From Diphasiastrum complanatum (lineage: Eukaryota; Streptophyta; Lycopodiopsida; Lycopodiales; Lycopodiaceae): 64,000 bases of DNA. Of this stretch, positions 36,901 to 42,640 are shown one piece after another. The position numbers were made by a program, and so were the translations under genes. The stretch is taken from assembly GCA_029204225.1 (NCBI GenBank), contig CM055112.1, positions 2,272,346 to 2,336,345 of the forward strand. Reading direction: 5' to 3'. Position 1 is the first letter of the stretch; each line of letters starts with the position of its first letter. The notes beneath the pieces are model-generated. The model was given only the letters and a program-made list of their open reading frames with translations, did not search any database and was not told the origin of the DNA.

Positions 36901-36923
36901 CACCTTGGTGGAGGAAGCATTGA
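7436..36923 (+). CDS. RNA pseudouridine synthase, RluA-like, organelle-targeted (9 exons)
   Basis: The enzyme isomerises uridine to pseudouridine in RNA. Joining 7436-7704, 15923-16051, 16205-16447, 16723-16804, 17015-17130, 17357-17411, 17784-17895, 36325-36494 and 36636-36923 gives 1464 nt (487 codons plus stop), fully open, all introns GT-AG. Residues 1-45 are rich in Ser and Arg with few acidic residues, a transit-peptide-like start. An N-terminal S4-like region follows (about 100-145), then the core from YVILDKPAGVGV. The catalytic Asp is D274 in THQLDTCTEG. The C-terminal motif TGRTHQVRTQLAALGAPLVGD begins at residue 387. The ending AGTPWWR, the length and the motifs match the plant family of Arabidopsis RNA pseudouridine synthase 6 (chloroplastic). 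Plastid rather than mitochondrial targeting is inferred. Introns 1 and 7 (8.2 and 18.4 kb) are full of transposons. Confidence 0.9.
9446..10658 (-). repeat. Left LTR (3' LTR in element orientation)
   Basis: It is near-identical over about 1.1 kb to 12874-13955, with scattered substitutions and small indels. Both copies end TTTACAACA on the + strand. The GGCGCC-rich block at 10549-10628 is shared. The outer 115 bp (9446-9560) is present only in this copy. Confidence 0.7.
10659..12299 (-). other. LTR element interior without recognisable gag or pol
   Basis: Holds a 122-codon minus-strand frame (11291-10923: MALHEVNGYIWADSKSYFKLSERC...) that matches no family I know. Just right of it, an imperfect tandem duplication (11228-11416 and about 11434-11605) encodes two related degenerate peptides on the minus strand: LVLTVRQLTSDGIVKVK and LVLRVRQLINEGTVKVK, each followed by a VL.T(N/D) stretch. 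This suggests former coding sequence. No protease, RT or integrase motif is present. Confidence 0.5.
12300..12865 (+). repeat. Tandem repeat array, five ~110 bp units with 220 bp higher-order period
   Basis: Units start at 12300, 12420, 12532, 12640 and 12752. All share CCGTGCTTTCACCGTTAGGC and CAGCACATTGCCTCAGTAACG-type segments and GCCCTTATAGCTAAACGA. Units 2 and 4 share one variant and units 3 and 5 another, so the last four form two copies of a roughly 220 bp dimer. It abuts the right LTR. Confidence 0.85.
12874..13955 (-). repeat. Right LTR (5' LTR in element orientation)
   Basis: Direct repeat of 9561-10658. On the + strand it ends ...AAGGTAGCTTTACAACA and is followed by CTAGT. The GGCGCC block (13810-13922) is longer than in the left copy. 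Confidence 0.7.
13961..15922. other. Rest of intron 1, no feature recognised
   Basis: AT-rich DNA with chance ORFs only. The branch-site/acceptor region near 15890-15922 ends CTGTGCAG. Confidence 0.5.
15923..16051 (+). CDS. Pseudouridine synthase exon 2
   Basis: Encodes AADYNRLLPCPSRNYAAR then IEHLLVKQNGNVVDIISSAL, an S4-like start. Acceptor GTGCAG, donor GTAAGT. Codon M133 is split between exons 2 and 3. Confidence 0.88.
16205..16447 (+). CDS. Pseudouridine synthase exon 3
   Basis: Encodes YVTDLIEFGAVHYALRCPTPP through HELEAGSYLRVHVHPKRFP. Acceptor TTTGCAG, donor AAG|GTTAAG. The first GTATGT of the exon mimics a donor but belongs to the coding frame. Confidence 0.9.
16723..16804 (+). CDS. 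Pseudouridine synthase exon 4
   Basis: Encodes CYEVDWLSRIIAETES then YVILDKPAGVGV, the conserved LDKPAG motif at the start of the catalytic core. Acceptor TACTAG, donor GTGAGT. Confidence 0.92.
17015..17130 (+). CDS. Pseudouridine synthase exon 5 (catalytic Asp)
   Basis: Encodes VGGTVDNLEETCATF through VTHQLDTCTEG, containing catalytic D274. Acceptor AATAG, donor TG|GTTGCT. Confidence 0.93.
17357..17411 (+). CDS. Pseudouridine synthase exon 6
   Basis: A 55 nt exon encoding IVLAKTNEFSSKFHQLLR; the first base completes Cys280. Acceptor CTCCAG, donor CGG|GTGAAT. Confidence 0.88.
17784..17895 (+). CDS. Pseudouridine synthase exon 7
   Basis: Encodes TRQVEKHYRALAAAPVPVG then RISHFMRPDRYAPRILSK. 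Acceptor AACAG, donor AAAG|GTAAGA; the last base starts the Glu codon completed 18.4 kb away in exon 8. Confidence 0.9.
18383..18467 (+). repeat. (CT)n(CA)n compound microsatellite
   Basis: About 19 CT units followed directly by about 23 CA units. Confidence 0.97.
19078..19203 (+). pseudogene. Gypsy integrase C-terminal end
   Basis: An open stretch encodes GRYRIKEILNHGAVNLEKL and ends SWLHKYWPPQ with TAA at 19201. It is closely related to 47677-47802, the integrase end of the gypsy pol at 44.6-47.8 kb. The similarity continues into the 3' untranslated region to about 19520. Only the tail of pol is present. Confidence 0.75.
19520..19920 (+). repeat. Probable gypsy LTR
   Basis: It lies between a gypsy 3' untranslated region and a primer-binding-site-like TTGGTATCAAGAG (19923-19935). 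It contains a TATA box (CTATATATATA, 19782-19792). The left edge is approximate, set where similarity to the 48.1 kb relative stops. No second copy is in the window, so the ends are not proven. Confidence 0.45.
19923..19935 (+). other. Primer-binding site, initiator tRNA-Met type
   Basis: TTGGTATCAAGAG differs slightly from the common plant LTR-element sequence TGGTATCAGAGC, complementary to the tRNA-iMet 3' end. It follows directly after the LTR. Confidence 0.5.
20633..21596 (+). pseudogene. Gypsy gag, N-terminal and capsid part, frameshifted
   Basis: The frame from 20633 begins MHLRSGRRLSTMDPP and continues RFLQIYTQACRAYGDDS, the same gag family as 59775-60506 (MNLRSGR, RFLQIYEQACEIYGE). 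It shifts frame near 20935. Capsid resumes at 21045 with SLRDYIERIKRLRGGCDHES and DHNILTWFMAGLP. A zinc knuckle CPHCVGNHTGNEC (C-x2-C-x3-H-x4-C) ends at 21596. An 18 bp tandem duplication gives MDKKNHMDKKNE. The rest of gag is found downstream only in reverse orientation. Confidence 0.75.
21838..23290 (-). pseudogene. Gypsy gag C-terminal zinc knuckles and protease, inverted
   Basis: Read right to left: a Pro-rich linker, QLVKVTDETYYPEEE, the zinc knuckle CYGCGENHRIVEC and a second Cys/His cluster (YRDCGYGHPYLTCP). These match 62283-62420 on the + strand, so the family is the same. A basic region with TRAQKRQEKE follows, then an aspartic-protease-like DGGSGVNIISSKLYHEWGL near 22225-22170. Several frame changes break it. 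The piece is opposite in strand to the gag N-terminal part at 20633-21596. Confidence 0.65.
23173..23562 (-). pseudogene. BED-type zinc finger fragment
   Basis: From the ATG at 23556 the product starts MPRDRDPLWDHVT and contains WTCRYCHQSYTGGPTRIRAHLL, followed by a Cys a few residues later. This is the BED finger pattern (C-x2-C ... H) found at the N-terminus of hAT transposases and related plant proteins. No transposase domain follows. Its end overlaps, in another frame, the gypsy gag linker. It is either a hAT remnant or a finger joined to this gag. Confidence 0.55.
23616..23765 (-). repeat. Low-complexity GTTAGAAGTTAG-like tract
   Basis: On the minus strand this is a run of imperfect GTTAGAA/TTAGGG-like words. 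It resembles the larger TAG-rich tract at 26790-27490, which reads on the + strand. Confidence 0.5.
23843..23878 (+). repeat. (CA)n microsatellite
   Basis: An uninterrupted run of about 18 CA units. Confidence 0.95.
23880..24827. other. Intronic sequence, nothing recognised
   Basis: AT-rich DNA. The only structure seen is a short tandem duplication of ATGCCATGAAATGATC near 24040-24072. Confidence 0.4.
24828..24978 (+). repeat. Compound CA/CT microsatellite
   Basis: Several CA runs interrupted by ATATCACACAATC-like spacers, then about 22 CT units (24918-24961) and a last CA run. It marks the point where the gypsy pol to its right is cut off. Confidence 0.95.
24979..26091 (+). pseudogene. Chromovirus (gypsy) integrase and chromodomain
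   Basis: The first piece reads MERLKAAGLLHPLEIPSKK, then the integrase core: SMDFVVGLPRSGKDHNAIWV (first Asp), IVSDRDSKFTGKF (second Asp) and NQSMEDMLHAYV (Glu region). It is broken by stops at about 25267 and frame changes near 25400-25560. From 25678 an open frame runs to the end. It contains LSPRFSGPFKVLNKIGRAVY and a C-terminal chromodomain-like LISEHLIRWKGKSDDEDTWE, stopping at 26086-26088. Chromodomains at the end of integrase define chromoviruses. Gag, protease, RT and RNase H are missing to the left. Confidence 0.85.
26101..26111 (+). promoter_or_regulatory. Polypurine tract of the chromovirus
   Basis: TGGGAGGGGGG directly before the LTR that starts at 26114. Confidence 0.75.
26114..26584 (+). 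repeat. Chromovirus 3' LTR (about 471 bp)
   Basis: It begins TGTTATGTACC after the polypurine tract and ends GTTGTAACA, giving TGTTA/TAACA ends. A TATA-like CTATATAG is near 26276-26283. No second copy is in the window; the right edge rests on the inverted ends. Confidence 0.6.
26606..26789 (+). pseudogene. Gypsy integrase C-terminal fragment
   Basis: The segment at 26613-26678 encodes GPYKVVEIRPNGAVILADLQG then TAA, typical of the integrase end of Tat/Athila-like gypsy elements. Broken coding with WRYY-like remnants continues to about 26790. It starts 22 bp after the chromovirus LTR, so the chromovirus may have inserted into this older element. Confidence 0.6.
26790..27500 (+). repeat. TAG/TTAG-rich low-complexity tract (about 700 bp)
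   Basis: The + strand is built from imperfect words such as TTAGATAG, GATTAGTTAG, GTTAGGTAGG and AGTTAGATTAG, with very few CT/CA-rich words. There is no fixed period. It follows a gypsy integrase end, so it may be that element's 3' untranslated region or LTR. Confidence 0.6.
27515..27935 (+). promoter_or_regulatory. Two TATA-like boxes in similar context
   Basis: CAGACCCCTATATATG (about 27513-27528) and CAGACTCCTATATATA (about 27914-27929) share flanking sequence. Both are followed by GAAATTC/GAAAATTC-like words. This looks like a duplicated promoter segment, probably of an LTR, upstream of the GACTCGC array. Confidence 0.35.
27964..28266 (+). repeat. Dispersed TGACTCGC motif array
   Basis: GACTCGC occurs 12 times exactly in about 300 bp, with near variants (GACTCAC, GACTCGT, GACTTGC, TACTCGC) in between. 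Spacing is irregular. A smaller group is at 20229-20345, in the leader of the gypsy gag at 20633. TGACTC is the core of the GCN4-type bZIP site. Confidence 0.7.
28348..28867 (+). pseudogene. Ser/Pro-rich retroelement-like ORF, unidentified
   Basis: A start MAPKRRLSGATAPPW (28348) is followed, after a frame change, by a long Ser/Pro/Thr-rich stretch. Then comes a folded-looking segment, LSIVERAFFTFDTDHFTVTH and YTVTLDPTLISLALSLP, ending in TGA at 28865-28867. I do not recognise a domain. The position after a TATA region and leader, and the MAPKRR start, suggest an accessory or gag-like ORF of a plant LTR element. Confidence 0.3.
29260..29514 (+). repeat. Probable 3' part of a gypsy 5' LTR
   Basis: It ends in ATTACA immediately before the primer-binding site at 29516. 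GC-rich sequence includes GTCGGCCACG repeats. The left edge is not determined and no partner LTR is present. Confidence 0.4.
29516..29528 (+). other. Primer-binding site, initiator tRNA-Met
   Basis: TGGTATCAGAGCC is an exact match to the common plant LTR-retrotransposon primer-binding site. Confidence 0.8.
29529..30404 (+). other. Gypsy leader with imperfect internal repeats
   Basis: Long untranslated leader. CAGGGCCAGCGCTG recurs (about 29617 and 29801), as does CAGCCAGCGAG with following TTCAAA-CAGA-TTTTG text (about 29983 and 30175), giving loose units of 180-190 bp. Only short chance ORFs. Confidence 0.5.
30405..30911 (+). pseudogene. Gypsy gag N-terminal fragment
   Basis: The 168-codon frame starts MKMTTSPGSDQPL. 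It has an acidic, coiled-coil-prone region (VEEQEQFAEELDELVTKEQF to VDELKLALANFKSS), a Ser/Pro stretch and LKPPTFIGEEKDRNAD, the conserved start of chromovirus-type gag capsid. Homology ends just after this. The last 30 residues are unrelated and the frame stops at 30911, so gag is cut off early. Confidence 0.65.
30912..31483 (+). other. Probable LTR/leader of the following copia element
   Basis: AT-rich, with a short (GA)n run at 31191-31208 and no ORF. It directly precedes a copia gag. LTR ends could not be fixed because the 3' end of that element is missing. Confidence 0.35.
31484..32373 (+). pseudogene. Copia gag and protease, several lesions
   Basis: Starts MAQNLNGQDRRIFEKRV and includes TWDILRNTYDTVSKSRALFL, a UBN2-type copia gag. 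There is a frame change near 31775, a stop at 32004-32006, then a zinc knuckle CNFCGKYGHFAFEC and a protease site. That site reads CWYIDFGAMQHMT, where the family has DSGA, so the active-site Ser is Phe. The frame breaks again at 32376. This is a different copia lineage (Tnt1/Tork-like WYIDSGA..HMT) from that at 1-4466. Confidence 0.8.
32375..33640 (+). pseudogene. Copia integrase, frameshifted, cut before RT
   Basis: Continues with LPSGDIGEIKNVLYVPGLKK and a GAG-pre-integrase WHEKFGHLNHKSLQVL with CEGC, then the integrase core. First Asp in LVHTDLCGP, second in LRSDKGGEF, Glu in the NGVA...E region. The FIDD..R segment is shortened to FMVYDFRKVW. One extra base near 33130 shifts the frame. 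The second frame covers ESARSMLRGKNLKNHLWGEA to KAAKCLFLGYDEQEKAYL. Copia sequence ends near 33600, where a G-rich repeat begins. No RT follows. Confidence 0.85.
33600..33947 (-). repeat. Left arm of an inverted dispersed repeat with G/C-hairpin tail
   Basis: Read on the minus strand it matches the repeat at 38281-38736: a GCGTTCC/GCGTTTC palindromic start, a T run, CAATATGGGTATCA-TGAAAG, then a tail of GGGGCGCTGCCCC-type hairpins. It replaces the copia RT and faces the right arm across exons 8 and 9 of the pseudouridine synthase. Confidence 0.6.
34290..34741 (+). pseudogene. Decayed gag-like remnant with zinc knuckle
   Basis: Broken frames give QLSMYFGSFNGNDLKNWLIK (a gag capsid-like FNG..L..W pattern) and, 200 bp on, KCLCFRCRSPDHMARECRQP, a CCHC knuckle (C-x2-C-x4-H-x4-C). 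Stops and frame changes separate them. Gypsy gag is the likely source; a LINE ORF1 knuckle is possible. Confidence 0.35.
34742..36324. other. End of intron 7, nothing recognised
   Basis: AT-rich sequence with only chance ORFs, up to the acceptor GCTGCAG at 36318-36324. Confidence 0.5.
36325..36494 (+). CDS. Pseudouridine synthase exon 8
   Basis: Encodes PYAGWHLCELEVFDCEQIVW through YECNLRLLTGRTHQ. The conserved TGRTHQ motif is split from VRTQL by intron 8. Acceptor CTGCAG, donor CAG|GTCTAT. Confidence 0.92.
36636..36923 (+). CDS. Pseudouridine synthase exon 9 (3' end)
   Basis: Encodes VRTQLAALGAPLVGDSVYMP, a variable middle, and GLQAASLSWPEAGC then FTAGTPWWRKH with TGA at 36921-36923. Acceptor CCCAG. 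A G run at 36969-36980 falls in the 3' untranslated region. No clear poly(A) signal was chosen. Confidence 0.92.
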   Translation, partial: VRTQLAALGAPLVGDSVYMPAAIMRCHSPEIDPILEVRTSTSSFFGNENLETALDSWVSCHGPEPECAIGLQAASLSWPEAGCIFTAGTPWWRKH

Positions 36924-38280
36924 TTACCCTGGAGAACTGCTGTATTTCCCATGTTCCCATTTTAAGGAGGGGGGGGGGGGGAGATTTGCTTATGGGCACG
37001 GCAATTAAAGCATCTTTGAGCTCTTGGAAACTTTCAAATACTTGCAGTTAGTTTCTTTTGTAAGTTGATAAAGTGGACGAGCAATTCCGCATATACAAGG
37101 ATAGGGCTTTTGTATTAGAAGTCCACCTTGGATTTCAGATCAGAATGTGAATTAAGGTCTATCCAGATTACTATGCTCTGACAGATGAGCATGTTGTTAG
37201 TTGAGTAGGTAGAAGTTTATGATGCTGGATGATTCAGGTGGACTTTGAACTTACCATTCAAGGTGTTCACTGCTGAGGGGCTTGGTGGCAAATGTAGCTT
37301 CGATTCCCAAGGAGGCTTGCGCTCATAAACCCTGAAAATGGTTCGTGCGCACATGTGACTTGTATTGCAAAGGTGGCTTGGGCCACTAAGCCAGTGTAAG
37401 CCACATAATGGTAGTTATAATGAAAACTTCCATCTATTTGATCCAAAATCATGTAACAATACTTGCAATCTTATAAGAACATGATGACTAAATTGATGAG
37501 CGTGCACGACACTTTGTACATTATTCATGGATCACCTAGTCAAGTGGACAGTTGGGTGGAATTCATTGTCCCAACACTTTGAGCTTTCCAACAATTGTAT
37601 GTACATAACAGATATGACAGTCATGTAGTCAAAGCAAATACGCCAAAAGATTCCCCCCAACACATGAGTGTATCACAAGACGACTATCTTGATTTTGACT
37701 ATACAAGTATGGGATTTGTCCAATTGAATACTACCATTCATACAGTTATGTGATGACTATTTTATTCACTGAATGGCTTGTAATTAAAAGCCATGTGCAT
37801 TGAATGCGGTCTTCTTCTGGGGCATTCCTAACCAGTGAATGTAATTAGTGTGCAAAGCATGAATTCTTTATGGAAACCTGTTATCTGTAGATTTCCTCTG
37901 ACATTTTGGAAGATGAGAAGCGGCCACTTTATTGAGATTTGTATGCATAGCATTAAGGGTCTTGCCAAGTAGCTAATTTACTTGGGACTTGGTGTCAAAG
38001 CTTTCTTGTGATATGAAATTGCCACTATTTGGCTGAAGAGGCTTGTATTATAACAAGATATATGGCAAATGATTGGTATTTTGACTCCAAAGTTATTTTT
38101 TTGTAAGAAATTAATAATTTCCTAATAGTGATCAAGATCAACCCAACCTGAAAGCTCTAATACCTTGTGAAAGAATGTGTCTATGAATGAGATAACTAGA
38201 ACTATTAGTTTGTACGAGAGCCTTGAGTGTATCCACTACTTTGCCCCAAGATTCTTTTTAAATTTGCCATATGTCAAGCA
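36924..38280. other. 3' flank of the pseudouridine synthase gene
   Basis: AT-rich with no further gene. The 3' untranslated region probably ends within the first few hundred bases. Confidence 0.5.
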
Positions 38281-38736
38281 AGGTTGCAGTCCGCGTTCCG
38301 GAACGCGATCCGGGATTTCCCATTAGGGTTTACCGGAATGCAAATTTTTTTTTTTTTTTGTAGTTGCCAATATGGGTATCATGTGAAAGGATATCAAAAA
38401 AGCAATTGTTATGCAGATCTGTTGCTTGGTTTCAGATGGCTGCGGGCTACATTGATTAGAAATCTAGACATTAGTAGATGGTTTAAGAAAACTGGCTGCA
38501 TTTTCATATGGTTTCAGAAATTTGAACTGTGTAGTTTGCCGACTGTTTCGGGTGCGAAACACCAAAAAGTGTGTTTTCACTCAGGAAGTTGGAAGGCCAA
38601 ATCATGAAGAGGCCTTATCGACGGGGCCGGGGTTGGACCCCGCCGTTGGGGGGCGTTGCCCCCCAAACCCCCCACCGGGGGGCTATCGCCCCCCGGACCT
38701 CCCGTTTCTCGGGGGGCTATCGCCCCTGAACCCCAT
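38281..38736 (+). repeat. Right arm of the inverted dispersed repeat
   Basis: It contains CGCGTTCCGGAACGCG (palindromic, 38291-38306), a 15-T run and TGCCAATATGGGTATCATGTG. The tail has three successive G6/C6 hairpins (GGGGGGCGTTGCCCCCC and GGGGGGCTATCGCCCC types, 38648-38732). The same order is seen in reverse complement at 33600-33947. The repeat's class is unknown. Confidence 0.65.
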
Positions 38737-38996
38737 GTTTCAGTTATTCCAAAAGAAGTATACAATTCTCACCAATCTAAGGAAGGCTCCTTTTAACTCT
38801 CTCTCTCTCATTTTCTAACAGAAAACGGAATCAGTAGATCTGCAAACCATTATCAGAACACCATTTACAACTGATTTAGTTAGTATTAAATTCCAAAAAA
38901 AAAGTTGGCCCACAAAATAAAAATAAAAATTGGCAGCGGATCGCGATGATGATGATGATTTCTAAGTGTTTAAAAGATTAAGAGTTAACGAGGCCT

Positions 38997-39016
38997 AACT
39001 ATCCTTCAGGATAGTT
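38997..39016. repeat. Perfect 8 bp stem-loop
   Basis: AACTATCC-TTCA-GGATAGTT, at the left of a sequence that resembles 40090-40300 and may be LTR-derived. Confidence 0.5.
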
Positions 39017-39029
39017 ATGTTTAGTTAAT

Positions 39030-40372
39030 TTAGAGGATTGTCTATAAGTAGTCAAGAGACATAATTTTGAGAATCTTTTGGCTCATTTGCAAATGAGAGA
39101 GCTTAGACTCTGTGAATGTGAGCCTTGGGAATAGAGCTTGCTAGATCTCATGTGCCCAATCTACATGAATCTCATCCTCATTTTGTATTGATTTGTTTCT
39201 ATCTCTTTAATTTTAATTGATGATTCCTTGGAACTCTATATGTCATTCGTGTTTTATGGCTATATCAACATGAAATTTTTGTACATCTCTTGATTATGGC
39301 TTTAGTTTTTCAAATACATAAATGCAGTGATATCTTGAGAAAAATCCACTAACTACAACACCTTCCTTGTAGATACAATTCATCTTTTTTACAAACTATC
39401 TATGTTTATCTACTGGCAAGATTGGTTCCAGTATCTTCTATTATTAGTTGTTGATTTGATAGTAGTAAGAAAATCATTCAACTTGTCTTTTATTATAATT
39501 TCAAGGTCCTAGGTCTCTCACAAATGCTCTATAAGAAAATTCCTTGTCATTTTGTGACTAAATTTGCATGGTGTTTTCATATTTTATAAAGTATATTTTC
39601 CTCCAACAAGGGTTTTTGCATTACCAACTGCATTGGCCGACTACCATATTCATGCTCATGAGTACCAATATGAATGGCCAACCTTTGTATCTAATGTCAT
39701 GAGGAATGCAACAATTTATCCTTGTATGACATGCCATCACACAATGTGAAAATGCATCACCAGACTTGCACTTGAAAGTGTCATATTTGGTAGATATTGT
39801 ATTAGCAAAACATTTTCTATTCAAATGACCTATAAAATATTTTTGATTTCTTTCACCAAAGGCTGAAAGGTGGATGCAACTATTATTGGCACATACGTAT
39901 CCTCTTCCACAATTTGAAACACAAACTACACTTGAAAATCCATGAATAGTAGTGGTTGTAGAGTAAGGTATCCAATTATCACAATCAAATGACCTCTGCA
40001 TGTCATGATCTTTTAGTACATTAGTGCTTTTCAACGTATCAAAATATCCAATGTAAGCTTTGTAGGCCCAAAAGGAGCTGTTAGCCTTAATAACAAGGCG
40101 ATTTTCTTTTTAGGCTTGTGAATGTGAGCCTTGGGATTTTTCCATTGCTAGGTCTCATGTGTCTTATCTACATGAATCCATGCTCTACTCCATGCTATGT
40201 ACTCATTCTTTCATTCCTAATGTGATTCTATGAAGAACCTTGTGTTTCAAGCTTTCTATGGACATGCTATCTTGAATGATCTGCATTTCTCTTGCTAATT
40301 GCTTTACTTTCATTGTAATTGCTATTAGTTTGGATTTGGCACATGACATTTCTTGGTATTAGAGTCTTAGAT
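39030..40372 (+). mobile_element. Decayed LTR-element remnant with primer-binding site
   Basis: The segment 39115-39175 (TGTGAATGTGAGCCTTGGGA ... TCTACATGAATC) recurs diverged at 40122-40190. At 40353-40370, TTGGTATTAGAGTCTTAG is one or two changes from the plant primer-binding site TTGGTATCAGAGCCTTAG. The right copy would thus be the end of a 5' LTR. No gag or pol is recognised to the right. Confidence 0.4.
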
Positions 40373-41049
40373 CCATGATCCATGATGATTTTATGTGAAT
40401 TTTATTAGATTTGAATAGTTTATTGTTTATTGTTTTTCTATTTTCCATAATTACTTTATTTTCTTGATTTGGAGCTATAATGACCAAGTTATGGCCATTT
40501 TAGTGATTTAATTCCAATTTTAGTTAGTTATAGTTTTAAGTCTGTTTTTCTCCACTTTTGGCTAAATTTTTTGACTACAATTTTACAGTTTTGTAGATTT
40601 GTGTCTTAGCTTCAATTTGCACCAATTTTCATCCAATTTGGGTGAGAATTGGCAAGGTTATGAAGTTCTTGGTAGAGTAGGTTCATTTTTTTTTTTTTTT
40701 GTGTTTTGGGAGATGAATTGGAGAAGCAGCACTTCAACTTCATTTTCTGAAGTTTGATTTGTTTGCAAACATTTTCTTAGATTTTTTATTTTGAAGTTTC
40801 AGTTTTAAAAAGAAAATACTCGCCAATTCAAAAGCTCTCCTACTGGGCTCAATTTTTTTAATTTTTTAATATTTTTTTAAATTTTTTAATGTTTTAATAA
40901 ATTTAAATAAAAAACCACTCGCCAGCCGCCATCGCCGCCAGGCGAATATTTGGAGAGTCGACTTTTTGATTTTATTTATTATTATTTTAATATAGTTATA
41001 TAAAAAAAAATGGCGGCACAACGCAATGCTTGCCCGAAGGTGCAAAGTG

Positions 41050-41050
<1 letters not shown>
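40373..41050. other. AT-rich leader-like sequence
   Basis: Follows the primer-binding-site-like sequence; homopolymer-rich, no coding capacity. Confidence 0.35.

Positions 41051-41051
<1 letters not shown>

Positions 41052-41123
<72 letters not shown>
41052..41123 (+). repeat. (CT)n microsatellite
   Basis: About 36 CT units; flanking ORFs of poly-Ser/Leu or Arg/Glu are repeat products. Confidence 0.97.
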
Positions 41124-41124
<1 letters not shown>

Positions 41125-41127
<3 letters not shown>

Positions 41128-42640
41128 GCGTCTAGGCGCCAGCGCCCTTCTCTACAAATATTCCCTGAATATTTTGCCCCCTTTGATTTTATTACGAGCA
41201 CTTGCATGGCTCACAACAGTGACTGCTAAAATTTTTCTACCACTAAATTTAGTTTTTTTTAGGATTTTTCCTAATCTTTCAAGGGCACTGAAATGTTTCA
41301 TGGAATTCAAAATTCTATAAAATTCATTTTATAAAATTTAATTTACAGTCCTCATTGTAAGTTCCATTTAACTCATTTTTTTCTTTTCGTTCTTGAAATC
41401 CCCATAACGTTTGTGTGAGTTCAGATTTCATTGCAATAAAAACGAAATGTGATTAGATGACAAGCTTGACATTGAAAAGTTGTTAAAATTTTGTTTAAAC
41501 TTTTCTTTTCAAGACCCTTTGTTGCTGAGTACAATCGATTATTCCAGTAGATGATTCCAATATTCGATTATGGGAAAGTATATCTTCTTGTACAATACTA
41601 TACATATGGCTTATGGCCACAATTTCGGAGCATTGTAAAAAATTATCTGCAAACTACTTTTCCACAACCTAGATTTCGATTAAGAGAAACTATGGAATAT
41701 GCATTAGAGTATGAGCAACAAGAACAAAGGCTTAAACTAGAAGTCAAAAGAAAGAAGAACAATCTAAATGGTTTGAAAAAATGAATATGTGGATACAAAA
41801 TTGATTGTTCGCAATAAAGCATCAATGGATCGTCAACTGAAACATGTGGATGAATTTTGAAGATGGAGATGATTCCAACCATGAGTCTGATGAACAAAGC
41901 GACAACGATGAAGCAAATGAGCAAAGTGACAGCAAGAGTTAAGTTTCAGATAACCGTTGTTGATAACAAAAGTCCTATTTGGGATTGAGATCAAGATGCG
42001 ACGACAAATGGTGAAAATCAAGATTCAGATAATAGTCAGGATTCAGATCTAGATGCATTGACAAATGGCAAAAATCTAGATTCGGCTCAGAGAGCATTCA
42101 TAAATAGCGAAAGTCTTAACCAAGACAATGAGGATTTTGATTAAGTGAAGAATTTGGAAGCAACCTAACGGTCCAAATAAAGTCCAACTCTTTATTGAAC
42201 AAACTTTCAAGTTTCAATTCAACTGTCGAAGTTCAGAACAATACTTACATCAATGTCTTAATCTGATCATGGTCAAACAACTATGGGTCATCAAATCGAG
42301 AATAGTGCTGTGCTCAAAGAAAGTCAATCAAGGCAGTCACCAGATTTCCAGAACAAGGACAATTATATGGCACCAATATTTACATATCTACTGAAATTTC
42401 AGATGATGACTCTGTTGAATCTTCAACTGTTTCATTGATCGAAGCATCTGCACCTACTCCAGTTGATGTAAATGATGCAGATACCAATATAGGGGTTGAA
42501 GCTGAAGCTTCTATGGCTTCATATTATCAAAAAACTCTCCCTCGTTCTATAATCCTCTCTGATTCTCTACTCTACTCGATGTTCCTTTATATTTTATAAA
42601 TTATGAATGTTATATTTCATTTAATGATATATAAGCTATA
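41125..42640. other. AT-rich region with weak ORF remnants
   Basis: A 77-codon + frame (41551-41784) ends in a charged helix (RETMEYALEYEQQEQRLKLE), a gag-like composition but no domain. Asp/Ser-rich repeats such as GATTCAGAT follow near 42010-42100. Nothing can be named. Confidence 0.3.

Noticed and set aside
38522-38818. Pro/Gly-rich ORFs on both strands
   Set aside because: Products of the G/C hairpin tail of the dispersed repeat.
40866-41229. Arg/Glu and Ser/Leu repeat ORFs on both strands
   Set aside because: Translation of the (CT)n tract.
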